Assembly (NCBI GenBank): GCA_002778195.1
Contig: PCDI01000016.1
Coordinates: forward strand, 814,237-878,236
Reading direction: 5' to 3'
DNA length: 64,000 nt
Source: Raffaelea ambrosiae
Taxonomy: Eukaryota > Ascomycota > Sordariomycetes > Ophiostomatales > Ophiostomataceae
The translations under genes were made by a program, and so were the position numbers. Below are positions 36,069 through 47,995 of this stretch, in pieces (within the stretch, counting starts at the first letter, position 1; every line of letters starts with the position of its first letter). The notes below the pieces were generated by a model. It ran no database searches. It had not been told where the DNA came from and saw only the letters and a list, made by a program, of their open reading frames with translations.

Positions 36069-39000
36069 TGCGGAAACCCTGGCTAGACTGGCCCTGCGCT
36101 TCTCCGTCGGATGCTGCCAGCCAGCCGGCAGTTTCACCATGCGCAAGCTGCGCGGTGCGCAAAACAGCGGCCAACCGTCCGCTGCTGCGCACGTTCGTTC
36201 ATGATCGATGGCCGACCCAGCCACGAGACCCATCTGCTGCATGACTACCTACTGGGTCGCGCTTGGCTGCTCCTCTGTTCCTAGCTGGGCCGCCGTCTGC
36301 CGTCTTTCTGCGCGCGCCTGCATTCGTCTGCGAGCCCGCTCTGCGCACTTTGGCTGACTTGCATGCGCCCATGCAACCTGCTTCGCTGCATGTTCGCTGG
36401 CCCCAACAGCCTAGCTAACTAGTGTTTCGGTCCCAGTCCCGGAACCTACGCGGCGCTGGGATGGGCAGGCCCGCCCCCTCAGGCGCGCTCCCTATTTGCC
36501 GCTTCCCGTTCGTACCCACCTCGTGCTGTCTGGGACCATGTTGCGAAGGCCCCCAAAGAAGCAAAAAAAGCGACGCTGCCGCAAATGGTCTGCATCTCAT
36601 GTCTCGTACTAGTAAGTACGGTGAAGGCAGGCTGCGCCGCCAGATACAAAGTAACAGCTCGTTGATACCACGAGTATGACTATGCATGCAAGATACATAG
36701 CACATGCGCCGGGCCCCAGCACCCCCCAAAGTACTGTCACGCTTATCTGCCGTCTCTGTGTCTGTCGTGACTTTGGTGACTTTTTGTGTCTTTGGCTTCT
36801 GCCAGGCATCTTCACTTTTTCACCGCAACATGTCGTTTCACGCCTAGCGCGCCGTGGCGTGCACCTTTTGCCCACTTCTGCGCCGCGGTGCTCTCGTTTT
36901 GTGACTGGAGTGCGACCTCGACCGTATTGCTCGTCTGCGAATGACACGCCTCGTCTTGGTCCTCGCTCGGTCTCGTCTTTGCGTTGCTCTTTGGTCGCCA
37001 GGCTTTCCTTATGGGCTCGAGTCGACACAGCTCTGCTGGCGCTTAGCTGAGATTAAAGGGCATGCCTAACGCCAAACGAGTCTCTGCCCAATCTTCTTCT
37101 CAGCACAAACATATACGAGTATTACAGCCATCTACTATGTACGAGTCCTCGCACCCTGCTCCTCATTTGCTGGCCCCCCGGCTTGCGCTTTCAGCTTGGC
37201 AGCTTTTCCGCCGATTACCTTGTGTTTTCGCCACCACCCAACGTCGTCATCACCCGTGGCTTCCGCCAAGGTGTGCGAGCACCGCTGCCCGCCGACAGAG
37301 CCAGAAGAATACAGAAGAATACCACCCGCTGCAACCCTCTTGCTCGTTTGTTTGGCCTCGTTGACATTGTTTGGTACACTAGTGCACACTACCACACACG
37401 AGTGCATACGTACATAGTAGTTGGACAACACATGGGGAGCGCAAGCACCGCTGAGAACAGAACGAGGACGAGCATGGCTTGTTTGGCTCACAAATCACCC
37501 CAACGGGCACCGCACTAATACGACCTGTGTATCTTTATTACGCCGAAAGTGGGTTCTGTGAATTCTTTCTTCCCACCCCGTCGGGACCAAGCAATGCTGC
37601 CTGTCTCGTTCTTCAACGGTAAATCCGCTACAGCTGCTACGGCAGGGGGGGTGTGACTAGGGGCGGCTAGTGTCAGCTATTGATCAAGTCATTATGGCAG
37701 TTCGCTTGGCCACAGGGGTGGCAGAGGGTAAAAACAAACTACCGCCATCTTGTTCAATTCGGTTACCACCCCGGCCTGCCACCACTTTGCACAGAGGCGT
37801 GTTCCAAATAGGAAAGTCAAAATACGGGAAGCCACGAGAAGTGAAAGAAAGGGAGGGGAGAAGGGAGAGAGAGAGAAAGAGAGAGAGCAAAGCCATGAGA
37901 GACACGAGCAACATGGACAATGACACCACCCAAGACCATCAGACCCAGAGCAACCAGAGGAACAGGAACCACTACAGCCACCACAGAGACGACTCACCGA
38001 GACGGCCCCGTTTCTGGACACGGTATATTGGGTACAACCATGGCTGCTCCAAGGCGCCTTCTCCAAGACAAGGCCCTGTCACGGCCTTAGCACCATAACT
38101 TAACGGGAGGGTGGCCAGGGAAAAGGGGGAGGGGTGCGTGATAGTATGGGAAGCCCTGCTCCAATACCCACCCCCCCTGTACCCCGGCCAGTTCCATCAT
38201 TCCGTCGACTTACACACACGCTACCGGCCGCCAGCAATATTTTCTTTTCTCTGCTATTCTTTTCCTTCCTTCGTCCCCTCCCCCGTCCACTCTACCACGA
38301 GTACGTTACAACTAGGTATGTACTTGCCCTGCGAACGAGAAGTACCGCCACGCTGCAGAATACGCAAAATAGGCACACACGCCTGCTTTGATAAGAAACA
38401 ACGGCGACTTGGGACGTGACAGACTAGCTCCATTCACCATTTGTGCTGCGTCCATACGAGCTGTGCAAGATGCATGCATGCGACAGCCCTGCTTTATTGC
38501 TCTATCATGCGTGAAATATGCACAGAAATGTACATAAATGCACACAGAAGTATACATGGAAGATGCAGGTGCATGTGTTCGTTGCCATCCAGTCGTTGAT
38601 CCACGGCGAAGGAAGCAGCGTCTGTATTCATCTGTCTCGCACGCCTGGCTCCCATGCTTGGTCACCTGCCCAGGTCCAGCTCGTCTGTACTTTGTCGCTT
38701 TGCTAGCAGTGCGAATCGAGGCTAGCAGCGTGAGATGTCCTCGTCTTCTGCAGAGCACCCTGGACTTGCTGGGCACACAATTGGAGAAAGAACTGCATGC
38801 TCGCTGCCTTGACGGTGGTCGCCTAGAGACGAGCTGATGGTCTGCCGGTCTTGCCTGCCCAGGCCAGCAGCGGCTGAGGGCCGCCTGCACGAGCCATTGA
38901 CTTGCCAGTCGTCTTTCTTCTTGTTTTGGCCCCCGTCTTTTAGGATCCAACATAAGTTAGCTCAGAGCAGGGGTGAGGAACAAGGAGGACGAGCACACAA

Positions 39001-40526
39001 GCCAAAACGGGAATGGCAGATCCATAGTACCGGCACACCCCTTCCTCTTCCCCATCCTATTTTTTTTTCTTTTCTTTTCTAGCTCTATGCTATTCTGTGT
39101 TATTTGATTTCTATTTTTTCTCTTCTAATTTCGCCTTTTTTTTTTCCTCTCCCCAAGAACCCCGGGACTCCCAGGACCATCCCAGCATCCAGGACCTGTT
39201 TACGAGGCGCGAGGCAAAACAGAGAGATCACTTTCTCCGCGAGGCATAGTCCGAGTGGGCTTCTCTCACCATTCCGTTCTCTTCTCCTCCATTCACAGTC
39301 CCCCGGACGCTCTCCCTGTTCTAGCGTTCCGCGCTGCTTGGCCGCTTCACAGCCACTCAACGAGCGAGGCTTCACTTGGGGGCTCTGACTGGTCCGCCGG
39401 CGTTCCATCTGCTGCCACCCCGTCGTCCTGGCCGCAAGCAATACTTCTCCCGCCTTGCCCGCAGCCCAGGGCCAACAGCGAGAACGCTGCGAAAAAGCTG
39501 CACAACCAGTAACGCAATAATAAGCACGGCTGCACCACCGCCAGCACACGCGCATGCATGGGCACGCGCATATGCATACGTCGCCATCTCTTCCTTCGCC
39601 GTGATCATCTTATACGATTTGGCACAGGCAACACCACTGTGTGATTGTTGTGCAGTTCTGCTTGCAACCTTTTGGTACGGCACACGCCCCCCCCTACCTC
39701 TTCTGCCTAGGGTCGCCACAGGAAAGCTCTGGATCCCACCTACACGCACATAGTACTTTGTACATAGTAGCTTAAACTTCTTCAACTGGCCCCCTCCTCT
39801 TCTCTGTTCAACCTACTTCGTCTTCCTTCCAACTGGTCCCAAATCTTCCCACTCCCGTTCTTCGAGACATCCCGAGCCCCCGACTTGTACACGTCTACCT
39901 GCATAAGACGGTCAATACCCGCACACCCATCCTCCAGAAGTCAATATTGCCGTCCTTCTAATGGCTCATCCGCAGAGGACGATGACATAGCCCTCACAGC
40001 CACCATCAGCAGCAACTTCTGACGAAAACAAAGTTTCCCGAGACCGACAGCCTCTTGTATCGGCAAGCAGGACGCAGATGTCAAGCACTATCTTCCCAGC
40101 AAGCTGAACATCCCATCGGTCCTCTCCACCCTGCTCGGAATCAGAAGGAGGGCTCCAGCACCAAAGGCGTCTGTCCGGCTCAACAGTGTCGTTCCCTTTC
40201 TTTTCTCTTTTGACCGCTCCGCATTGCCCACTCCTGTTATTTCTCATCTGCCCTCCGGCCTACTTTTCAGTTCTGGAAGCAGGCGGGTACCGGGCGACCA
40301 CGACACCCCGTCGCCCCTGCGACTGAAAACGAAACTTCCATCAGGCACTCCTTCAGCTAGGCCTTTCTTGCCTTACAGGCGACCCAACCGGGCCGGTTCA
40401 TCTGTTCTCTGCTCTGCTCTTCCTTCACGGGCGGCAACAAGGTCGCTTAAACTCGCCAACGGCAAGTACTTTAATATAGGACGAACCTGCACACGCCTCT
40501 GGGGTCCTGCATATTAACTACGACGG

Positions 40527-43361
40527 ATGCATCAGGCGGTGCCATTTGGGGCCAAGTAAACCAAGAAAACCTTCACCCTGGCGGTCGACACGTTTCCTTG
40601 GATCGGCAACGAAGCTCGCGGTGGTCTGCCCGTTGACAGATTCATCACAGCCGATCCTGCTTCCACAGCGGTAGGTCTTTCTGACTTGTCGGCCATCGGC
40701 GCCAGTATTTCTACGGGCTTGCCGAAGGCCAAAACCGCAACCTTGACGACGCAGGTTGAGCGGCACTCCCGCGAGGAGGTGCCATTCTTTGGCGGCCATC
40801 TCGTTGGTCGGCCACGGCCCCGTGGAGCTCTATCAACCTCCACGCCCTCTGCTATTGTCGCTGCCGCCGTTGCCAGTGCCAGTGCCAGTGCCGGTGACTC
40901 GGTGGTCGAGCCTGGAATTAACAGAGGCGGCTTCCGGTTCTCTGACGGACAGAGGGAGGGTAGTCCATGCAGCGGTCCTCGAAGCAAAGGCCTGCACGAA
41001 GGGGAACGGCAGACGTCCATGTCGCAGAGAGAGTCTGCAACTCGCCCAGTCTCGCGTCGCTCTTCTGCCTCAAACACGAAGAACTCGCCGCCACGAAACA
41101 CCAACACAGATTCCCTCGCGTCTTCCCCGCCTCTCCCTTCTTTCTCATCAGGAGCTATCCAACAATTGCCGTCCCGCGATGATCCTAACCAGCAAAGCAA
41201 TATGTTACCCGCTGAAACAGGCAGCAACAGCGGTAGTACGACGGACAGGGGCGACGGTGGCGGCAACAGCACGACCACGACCGGACCTGGAGGCCCGAGG
41301 ACGAGTATCGGAGGGGACAACGGCAGCACTGGAGGATATCCAGCTATGTCGGTGGAAGCAATGACGACCACTACCGAGCCCGCTGCACAAATGGGACCGC
41401 CAGTGAGCCAGCCAGCGCAAACGCGGCCCTTTGGTGTCCAGCACATCCTCAACCCATCGCAGACACGGGGTGCACAGCCGCCCGTGTTTGACCATGGCAG
41501 CGCTGGCGGAGGAGCAGGGAACGCAAACAGGTTCGGGGAGACCCGCCCACTTCCTCGGACGAGACTGGGAAATGATGTCAGCCCATCGGTAAAAGTGGAA
41601 GGCAGCGACTACTTTTCCAGCCAGCAGACGACTTCTGCCCGACAGCACAGCTATCACGGGTATCCGGGCACGCCCCTCTGGACCTCGACTCCTGGCGCCG
41701 GCCCAGTGTCGACGCCGTCCTACGCCGACAGGCCTACTTTAGGAGGACACAACATGGGCCCCCCCGACGCAGAACGTGAATCGCCTCCGTTGCCTGCGCC
41801 GCCATATTCTGCTTACGGGGCACCGAGACGTATCCTAACTCCCAAGTCGCCTCGCCGGATAAGCAGATCCCGGGCCATATTTAGCTCGGCTTCCGAGGCG
41901 CCACCGGTACCGTCGATTCCAACTTCATTGCTGCAGCAAGGCGTACCGGGATACGATACGAGCTCAGGACCGTACGGCGGCGCACCGCCGCCAAGCACCG
42001 CCGCCGCAACTCCACGCTCTTTTACGCAGCCGGTTTTCTCCAGCATCAGCTCTGGGGCCGGCCCTGAAAACAGACAAGAGCATTTGCCGCCCTTCCAAAA
42101 CGAAGCTCAACACGCAGCTCGGCAGGCGTACGACGCCGAGCCAGGCCGGCCAGCTCCTTCGTTTCCACCGCCACCCTCTTCGCACCCGCAGCACCAAGGC
42201 GGGTATGGATCCGGCCCGACGCCAGGTCAGTCCATACCAACAAGCGGCAGCATGGGGACGATCAGCGACGACGGATCATGGCAGATGCCAGGAGCGGGAG
42301 GTCGCAGCATGGTGGCGAGCCCTGAGTCGGCAGTTGTCATGGGACAGTCCATGTCGGAGGGTCAGCAATTCATCACGATCAAGCCCTCCGTCGGCGAAGA
42401 AATCCGCGTCCCAGTGGACGTCCACCAAGCCTCCAAACAGGCAGACGAGAAACGGCAGCGAAATGCGGGCGCCTCGGCACGATTCAGAGCGCGGAAGAAG
42501 GAGAAGGACCGGGAGGTGCAGCAGGGCATGCAGAGGCTGGAAGCACAAAACCGCGAGCTGCAGAAACGGATCCAGGGACTGGAAGTCCAGTGCGAGTACT
42601 ATCGTTACGAATGCAACCGGCTGAAGCAGATCATGCGCCAGCACTCTGCCACTCGCGAACTGGCAGACATGGGACCGGCCAGTCCCGCTCTGACGACGCG
42701 CAGCGGCGGCTCGTACGCGGCCGACGGCAGTCCCATGATTGCTGGTGCCCAGCATCATCAGCCGTCGCTCTCACAGTCGCTCTCCCAGTCTCTCTCATCA
42801 CTCTCACAGCCGTCGCAAGCAGCGCAGCAGCAGCAGCAGCAGCCACCACCGCTCTATCCGCCCATGTCAACAGCGCCTATTTCAGGACCTGGCGGCTCTG
42901 GTCCGGGCCACATCGGGCTTCCGTCCTCGATGGCCTCTGCCGAACCTCCGTTTGGCATCGAACGGCCGGCGCGACGACGACGCACCGATTCGGGACCGAA
43001 CCTCGATTACCAGATGGCACCGTATGCTTCGTCTGTACCAACAACCCTTCCTCCGCTGCAGCCGACCGGCTTCCAAAGCATGAGCCCCTCGCCGATACCC
43101 GGCTCGCCAAGCAACCCCCGACTGCCACCTCTGCGTATGGACACGCCGACCGGTACTGCGAGCAGCATCGGTGAGGGTCGCCGAGCCTCTCAAACGCCCG
43201 AGCCCATGCCCGGCCCATCAGCTTTGCCGGTGCCACAGCACCCTCCTGTGACCAGTGCGGCCTATACAACCTCTGCGTACCCACCGCGCACATACGAAAC
43301 TGGCTGGGTGACGGGCACCCAGCCGCTACCGCCTCCTCCGGATCCTGGCTACCAGAGATAG
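40527..43361 (+). CDS. bZIP transcription factor, large and mostly disordered
   Basis: Nuclear DNA-binding regulator. The basic region (KRQRNAGASARFRARKKEK, about 42448-42506) carries the N-x7-R signature (NAGASARFR). It is followed by a zipper with heptads Leu-Leu-Leu-Tyr-Leu ending at RLKQ. Flanks are Pro/Ser/Gln/Gly-rich. The frame is open from 40560 to 43361, but its first ATG is at 41019 (780 aa). An ATG at 40527 is in the same frame behind a TAA at 40557; removing a GT-AG intron at 40556-40639 (84 nt) deletes that stop and joins 29 nt in frame, giving 916 aa. I give this as the outer boundary; the 41019 start remains possible. The basic region resembles fungal Zip1/Cys-3-type bZIPs, but no specific orthologue is claimed. 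Confidence 0.85.
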
Positions 43362-45470
43362 TGGAGAGCTCCGACTTTTCCTTTCTTCGGTTCCGACCAA
43401 AATTGAACTTTTCGAACCGACTCTTCTGTCATCTATACACCCCTCCTACGACGTTCCACACATCGAACACTATCCTAATATTTTTCTTGGCCCGCACGTT
43501 TATTTTTTTTTTCGGGGCGATCCTGCGTTGTGATTGGTCGCCACCTGACACGGCAGGAGCCTATATATACACAACATTGAATTTGCCTATAACTACGTTT
43601 TACACCGTGTCCCTGGTACAAATTGCTAGGGAGCGGATTCCGGAGATAGCCGGTTTAATGGTCTACTTGGGGGGGGGGGGGTTCTCAACGGGCCTGATAC
43701 ACCACTGCGTTGCAAGAAGAATATGGCATACGTCGGGCGACCGGCTGGCAACCTGGTGTCTTTTTTTTCTACGTTTAGATGTTTTGTCACATTTCATACT
43801 CTGCTGTTTCTTCCGAGGTCTCTTTTTTTTTTGTGTGTGTGTGGTCTGGGCTGGCTTTGTTATTGATCTGTTTTGATCTGTTTTGCTCTGTTTGATTTTG
43901 CTCTTGTTTTTCTTTGCCTGTTTCCTTATTTGTTCTCTTTTTTTGTGTCTGCCGCTGCTTTGGGCATTTTGTGTCTCGGCTACCATTGTCATTCGACGAG
44001 TGGAGTTGAAGCGACTTGGGTTGGTCTGTTTGTTTGCTTTTGTCCGGACTTGTTTTTTTTTTTTTTTTTGTTTCTGTTTCTGTTTTGTTTGATTGGTCCT
44101 TCTTTTGCGATCTGTTCCTTTGTCCCCCGTCACAGACATCGACAACCCCCTGCGCCAAATCGACGGCGAGAATCTTCTTTTCGGCATTCTTCGATCGGAC
44201 GCCACTTCTTTATACCCACCACGGTTGAGATTTTCCATCTCATCACGTCCCACAGATGCATTTCTTTCTTTTGTTTCATCTTGGCGCATATTGCGCAAAC
44301 CTACAGACCACAACTTTCTGCTGCTGCTGCTCATGCTGCTCTCGGTATACCTCGTTTTACAGCGTGGCCACCGAAGCGACAACTGCATGAAAAGGAGGGG
44401 AAAACAGGACCCTTGGCACAGATCTACAGAAAGTACGATGACAGAAAAGAGCATTCACTCGCTTCACATACGTTTTATTCACATGTCCTCTTTTGGGAGT
44501 TTGAGTTTCTTTTTTTCTTTTCTATTTCCCGATTTCAGAGAGGCCGGAGGGGTTTCGAAACCTGGTGTTTCTAATTTTTGGTGTTTGCGCAGCGGGGAAA
44601 CAAAAAAGGAAAAAGGGAAAGAAGGCTACACAGATTGGATAACTCTGCCATATTGTTTATTTTTTTTTTATTGTTTGTCCGGCTTTCAAACGGGACTGCT
44701 TTGGACATAACGGATTGGAGAACAGCTTGCGGGACATCTATTAGGAGATTGTGCAGCTGGAAAGGAAGGGAAAGGCGTTGCTTTGATTTTGGCCAATGGA
44801 TATCTTCTGTTTCGACTCTGTACTTTGCGCGTGTACTCTTTTTTTTTCTATCTTTTTTTCTCCTTTTTTTCTGCTCTCTCTCTCTCTATGGAGTTTTATT
44901 GTTTTCGTTTCTATTATCCCGGCGATAGATGTCCCACCTCTACTTGGGTAGCATTTCATACAATTTTTTTCTTTTTCTCTCACCTATTCTCCATCTGCTT
45001 GTTTGCTGCTTGTTTGCTATTGCATGGTCTTTGAGAGATTGTCGCCAGGCCACTGGTGGTGCGCGAAGCGCAGAGTATTGTGGCCTTGAAAAAGGGGCGC
45101 AAAGTAAATAAATACGGTATATATACTGTGTCGATACGGTGTGGGGCATGCCGCGAAACTTTCCCCGACGGTTGCCTGAAAAAATTCGCCCTTTTCTTGT
45201 CAGGCTCCATCCCCACAGCCTTGTTGCTTCATGACAGGCAACGAGACGACACTCTTTGTGTGTTTCCAGTCGATTGCACGGGTCTCACTGGTGGCTCTCC
45301 TTTTTATTTGAGACACGATCATGTGAGACCAAGCGCGCACATTGGTCGAGCTTCGTCCCATCTCGTACGTCTGGCTCTGTTTTTTTCTTTTTTTTCTTCT
45401 CTCTGATTTCTTCTGTTTTCGGTCGTCTTTCGTTCTGTCCGCCAACACGAGAAACAATCAAATAGCAGAG
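43362..45470. other. 2.1 kb T-rich spacer with an orphan promoter-like element
   Basis: Contains the 3' flank of the bZIP gene, an inverted CCAAT box with TATATATA just downstream (43533-43569), and then long pyrimidine runs. No coding frame follows the promoter-like element before the gene at 45471, so it may drive a long 5' leader of that gene or a noncoding transcript. Confidence 0.5.
43533..43569 (+). promoter_or_regulatory. Inverted CCAAT box plus TATATATA
   Basis: ATTGG (43533-43537) lies 24 bp before TATATATA (43562-43569), a compact core-promoter arrangement for the plus strand. The nearest plus-strand gene start is 1.9 kb away. Confidence 0.4.
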
Positions 45471-47058
45471 ATGGAGATTGGACAGGACGACGACCGTTCG
45501 ACCTCGTCCGGTCAAAGGTATCGTCCCAGCACCACCGGCGATGACAACCGAAGCAGCAGAAGCAGCAGCAGCCGCAGCAGCAGCCGCAGCAGCAGCCGCC
45601 CTGGCGACGACGACATGTTGTCGGACATGGAGAGCCTCTTTGGCGGCGCAGACGACGAGGATGCGGAAGCGGACTCTGCTGAGAAACGCGAGCAGGCTGG
45701 TCTGGCGCAGGCGACGCAGGCCATGCCGCCGCTGCCCATGCCTGCATCGCCGCCGCGGCCACCAGCTGCACCCGAAGCTGCACCCGAAGCTGCGCTGGCC
45801 TTTCCTTTCCCGCTTCCGCTCCCTTCTGTCCCTGATTTCTCTGCTTTCTCTGCTTTCTCTGCTCTCTCGGACACAGCAGCAGAAGAAGCAGCAGACGCCG
45901 CATCATGGGACCCTCTGCTGAGCGGTCTCGTTGACGTTAGTACCACTTCCCCTCAAGCTTTGGAAGCCGGGTACGGGCCCGATGGTGGTCCGTTGTTGTT
46001 GTTGTGGCCTGATCAAGAAGAGGCACACGGACAAGAAGAACAGGGAGAACAAGAGTCGGCGGCGGCGGCGGCGGCGGCGGCTGCAGCAGAAGCAGCAGCA
46101 GCACCACCACCACCACCACCACTGCCACTGCCGCTACTACCGCAGCAACACACCATTGACACTCCTCATGACACAGCAGGACTAGAAGACGTCTTTTGGC
46201 AGCCGACAGAAACAGCACCACTGCCGATGCCGTTGCCAGCAGAAGAGCAGACAACAGCGCCACTGCCACTTCCACTGCCACGGCCACTGCCACGAGAGCA
46301 GACAGCAGCAACGCCGCAGCCCGAGAAGCGAGACACGAACAGACACATTGACCGGCCCGGCCATGCGGACCATTTGCGGCCACGGTGTCCCAACGGGCCG
46401 CCACCGGCACAGATTCACCTGGTCTGCGAGAATGTGGAACAGCTGCTTCCGTATGTGCAGCTGAGTATGTATCTTCTCTTTTTTTTTTTTTCGGCCATGT
46501 CTTTGTGTTGTTTGCCTTTCTGGGGGGTTTTTCTAACATGGTGACAGATGCCCGGATTACCATCAAATCCACCATTGAGCGGCTCGGGCTCGCGTGCCGC
46601 CGAAGGGACGTCGGCCTGGCATGCCGGCGCCACCTGGCCCAGCCGCAGCAGGCGATCCAGCTCAGCGGCTCCCAAGACCCGCGGGCCCTGCGTGCGCTCA
46701 AGCTGGCCCTGGTCAAGGGTGTGTTGGCGTTTTTGGCAGACGGGGGTCTGGGGCGCCAATGGTATGCGCCGTCTCCGGAGCGGTGGGCCGAGAACCATCT
46801 GGTCTGGCCCCAGGATTCGACCGAGTGAGTTTTTCTTCTTTTTTTTTCTTTCTTCTTTTTTTTCCTTCTTCTTTTTTTTCTTTCTTCTTTTTCTTTCTCC
46901 CTTTTTTATTGCTGTGTTTGCCCTTGTCTTGTACTGCTGGACAGTTGCTAACGGCACCCAGGATCGTTCTTCACTTTGTGCAGCTCTTCTACCAAATTGT
47001 TCGGAACGACAGCCGATCGCACAAATACAGACAGAAAACGGCCGCCAACAAGGGCTGA
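45471..47058 (+). CDS. Unrecognised protein, low-complexity N-terminus and conserved-looking C-terminus
   Basis: Not recognised. Exons 45471-46464, 46548-46824 and 46962-47058 join in frame to 455 aa; introns have GTATGT/ACAG and GTGAGT/CCCAG, the second with a TGCTAAC branch site. Residues 1-300 are low complexity: Ser/Arg repeats, acidic patches, Phe-Ser-Ala repeats, Ala and Pro runs from GCG/CCA tracts, and a Pro-Leu block. From about 310 the composition changes to a normal folded one: IHLVCENVEQLLPYVQLNARITIK continues across the first junction, then basic helices (LGLACRRRDVGLACRRHL), ALRALKLALVKGVLAFLADGG and a C-terminal IVLHFVQLFYQIVRNDS. That change at exactly the spliced exons supports a real gene. 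No signal peptide or membrane span is visible. Confidence 0.65.
46058..46082 (+). repeat. (GCG)n tract coding poly-Ala
   Basis: About eight GCG/GGC triplets in the low-complexity part of the unrecognised gene, followed by CAC/CCA triplets coding a Pro run. Confidence 0.85.
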
Positions 47059-47995
47059 TTCTTTGCCGGGGCCGCAATGGGAATGGACGGTCGAGCCGTA
47101 CTTGTGGCACATGCTTCGTTGCTGCTCATTTTGTTGTAATTTTTAAATGTACGCTTGATTGGCAGTCGAGAGATAGCACGAACCAAATGATCATGACCGA
47201 AAACGGACAATGCGATGATGCCTTTCAATTGCTGTTTCTTACAAAAGCCTAGCCCTGTCCTGTTCTTTACGCCCCAGCGGCAACACAACTACCTGCAATG
47301 TGTATCCTGCGTTGGTCTCGAACAAGAGAACCAAATAGAAACCAGAACAATGGGCGTTTCTTGTCGGCTGTGAAAGGGTGAGGGCAAGCCTTGCCAAACA
47401 AGCACTCCAAACAAGCCACTCCAAACAAGCCATGCCAAACAAGCACTTCAAACAAGCCACCCCAAACAAGCCATGTGCAGACGCACCATGAAAGGCCGCT
47501 GAACGCCGTGGGATCTTTCAAAGAGCCCCAAGGGATCACGCCTATGACTGGGTGCTTCCTTCTTGTCTTGTCTTCCAAAGTCGCCACCAGCTGTGCAGTC
47601 CTCCAATGCATCCCACTCCCTACCACCTGTCTCTTCGGCTGCCCCCCCCTTTTTTTTGTCTGTTTTTTAAGTTCTCTTTTCCTCATTTTGGGGGTATACT
47701 TTCTGTTCACTGGCCGCTTCTCGCTTTCTTCTGTTTCATCCTGCGTGGATGACATCCATCTGAGGGAAATCACATCGGCGATCCGACGAGCTTCTCGCTG
47801 TTGTTGGCCGTGTCCGGCCGGGGCGCCATTCCGCCATGCCTTTTCATCCGCCCAGCCACAGACTCCTCAGGGTGAGGTTCCCCCCTCCCCCTCGTCGCTG
47901 CCGGCAACGTCCCCCTCCTCGCCGTCCTCCGAATGTTCGTCATCTCCATTGGTCCCGCTGTCGTCAACCGGCCCAGCGAGCTCCAGATTCTGCTC
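47059..47995. other. Convergent 3' spacer with a minisatellite
   Basis: Lies between two gene ends. It holds a 13-14 bp minisatellite (47393-47474) and pyrimidine runs. Nothing coding was recognised. Confidence 0.55.
47393..47474. repeat. 13-14 bp minisatellite, unit near CCAAACAAGCCACT
   Basis: Six imperfect tandem copies alternating CCAAACAAGCACT, CCAAACAAGCCACT and CCAAACAAGCCATG, in the 3' spacer between convergent genes. Confidence 0.9.

Larger units (their letters stand above)
25478..40526. other. Gene desert, about 15 kb
   Basis: I find no reading frame here with a recognisable domain, consistent codon bias or plausible splice pattern. The first few hundred bases hold the promoter of the SMP-30-like gene, and the last kilobase (about 39.3-40.5 kb) is C/T-rich and may be the leader and promoter of the bZIP gene. 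Between them are long AC/GT tracts, minisatellites and many copies of the TACATAGTA word. A decayed tRNA-like element may lie at 31395-31450. Noncoding RNAs or small spliced genes could be missed. Confidence 0.5.

Noticed and set aside
25478..40526. Decayed retrotransposon in the gene desert
   Set aside because: No reverse transcriptase, integrase or transposase motif was seen in any frame, and no long terminal or inverted repeats were noticed by eye. A blastx search could still change this.
40532..41452. 306-codon minus-strand frame
   Set aside because: Antisense to the bZIP N-terminal region, with no domain; the plus-strand frame is far longer and carries the bZIP motif.
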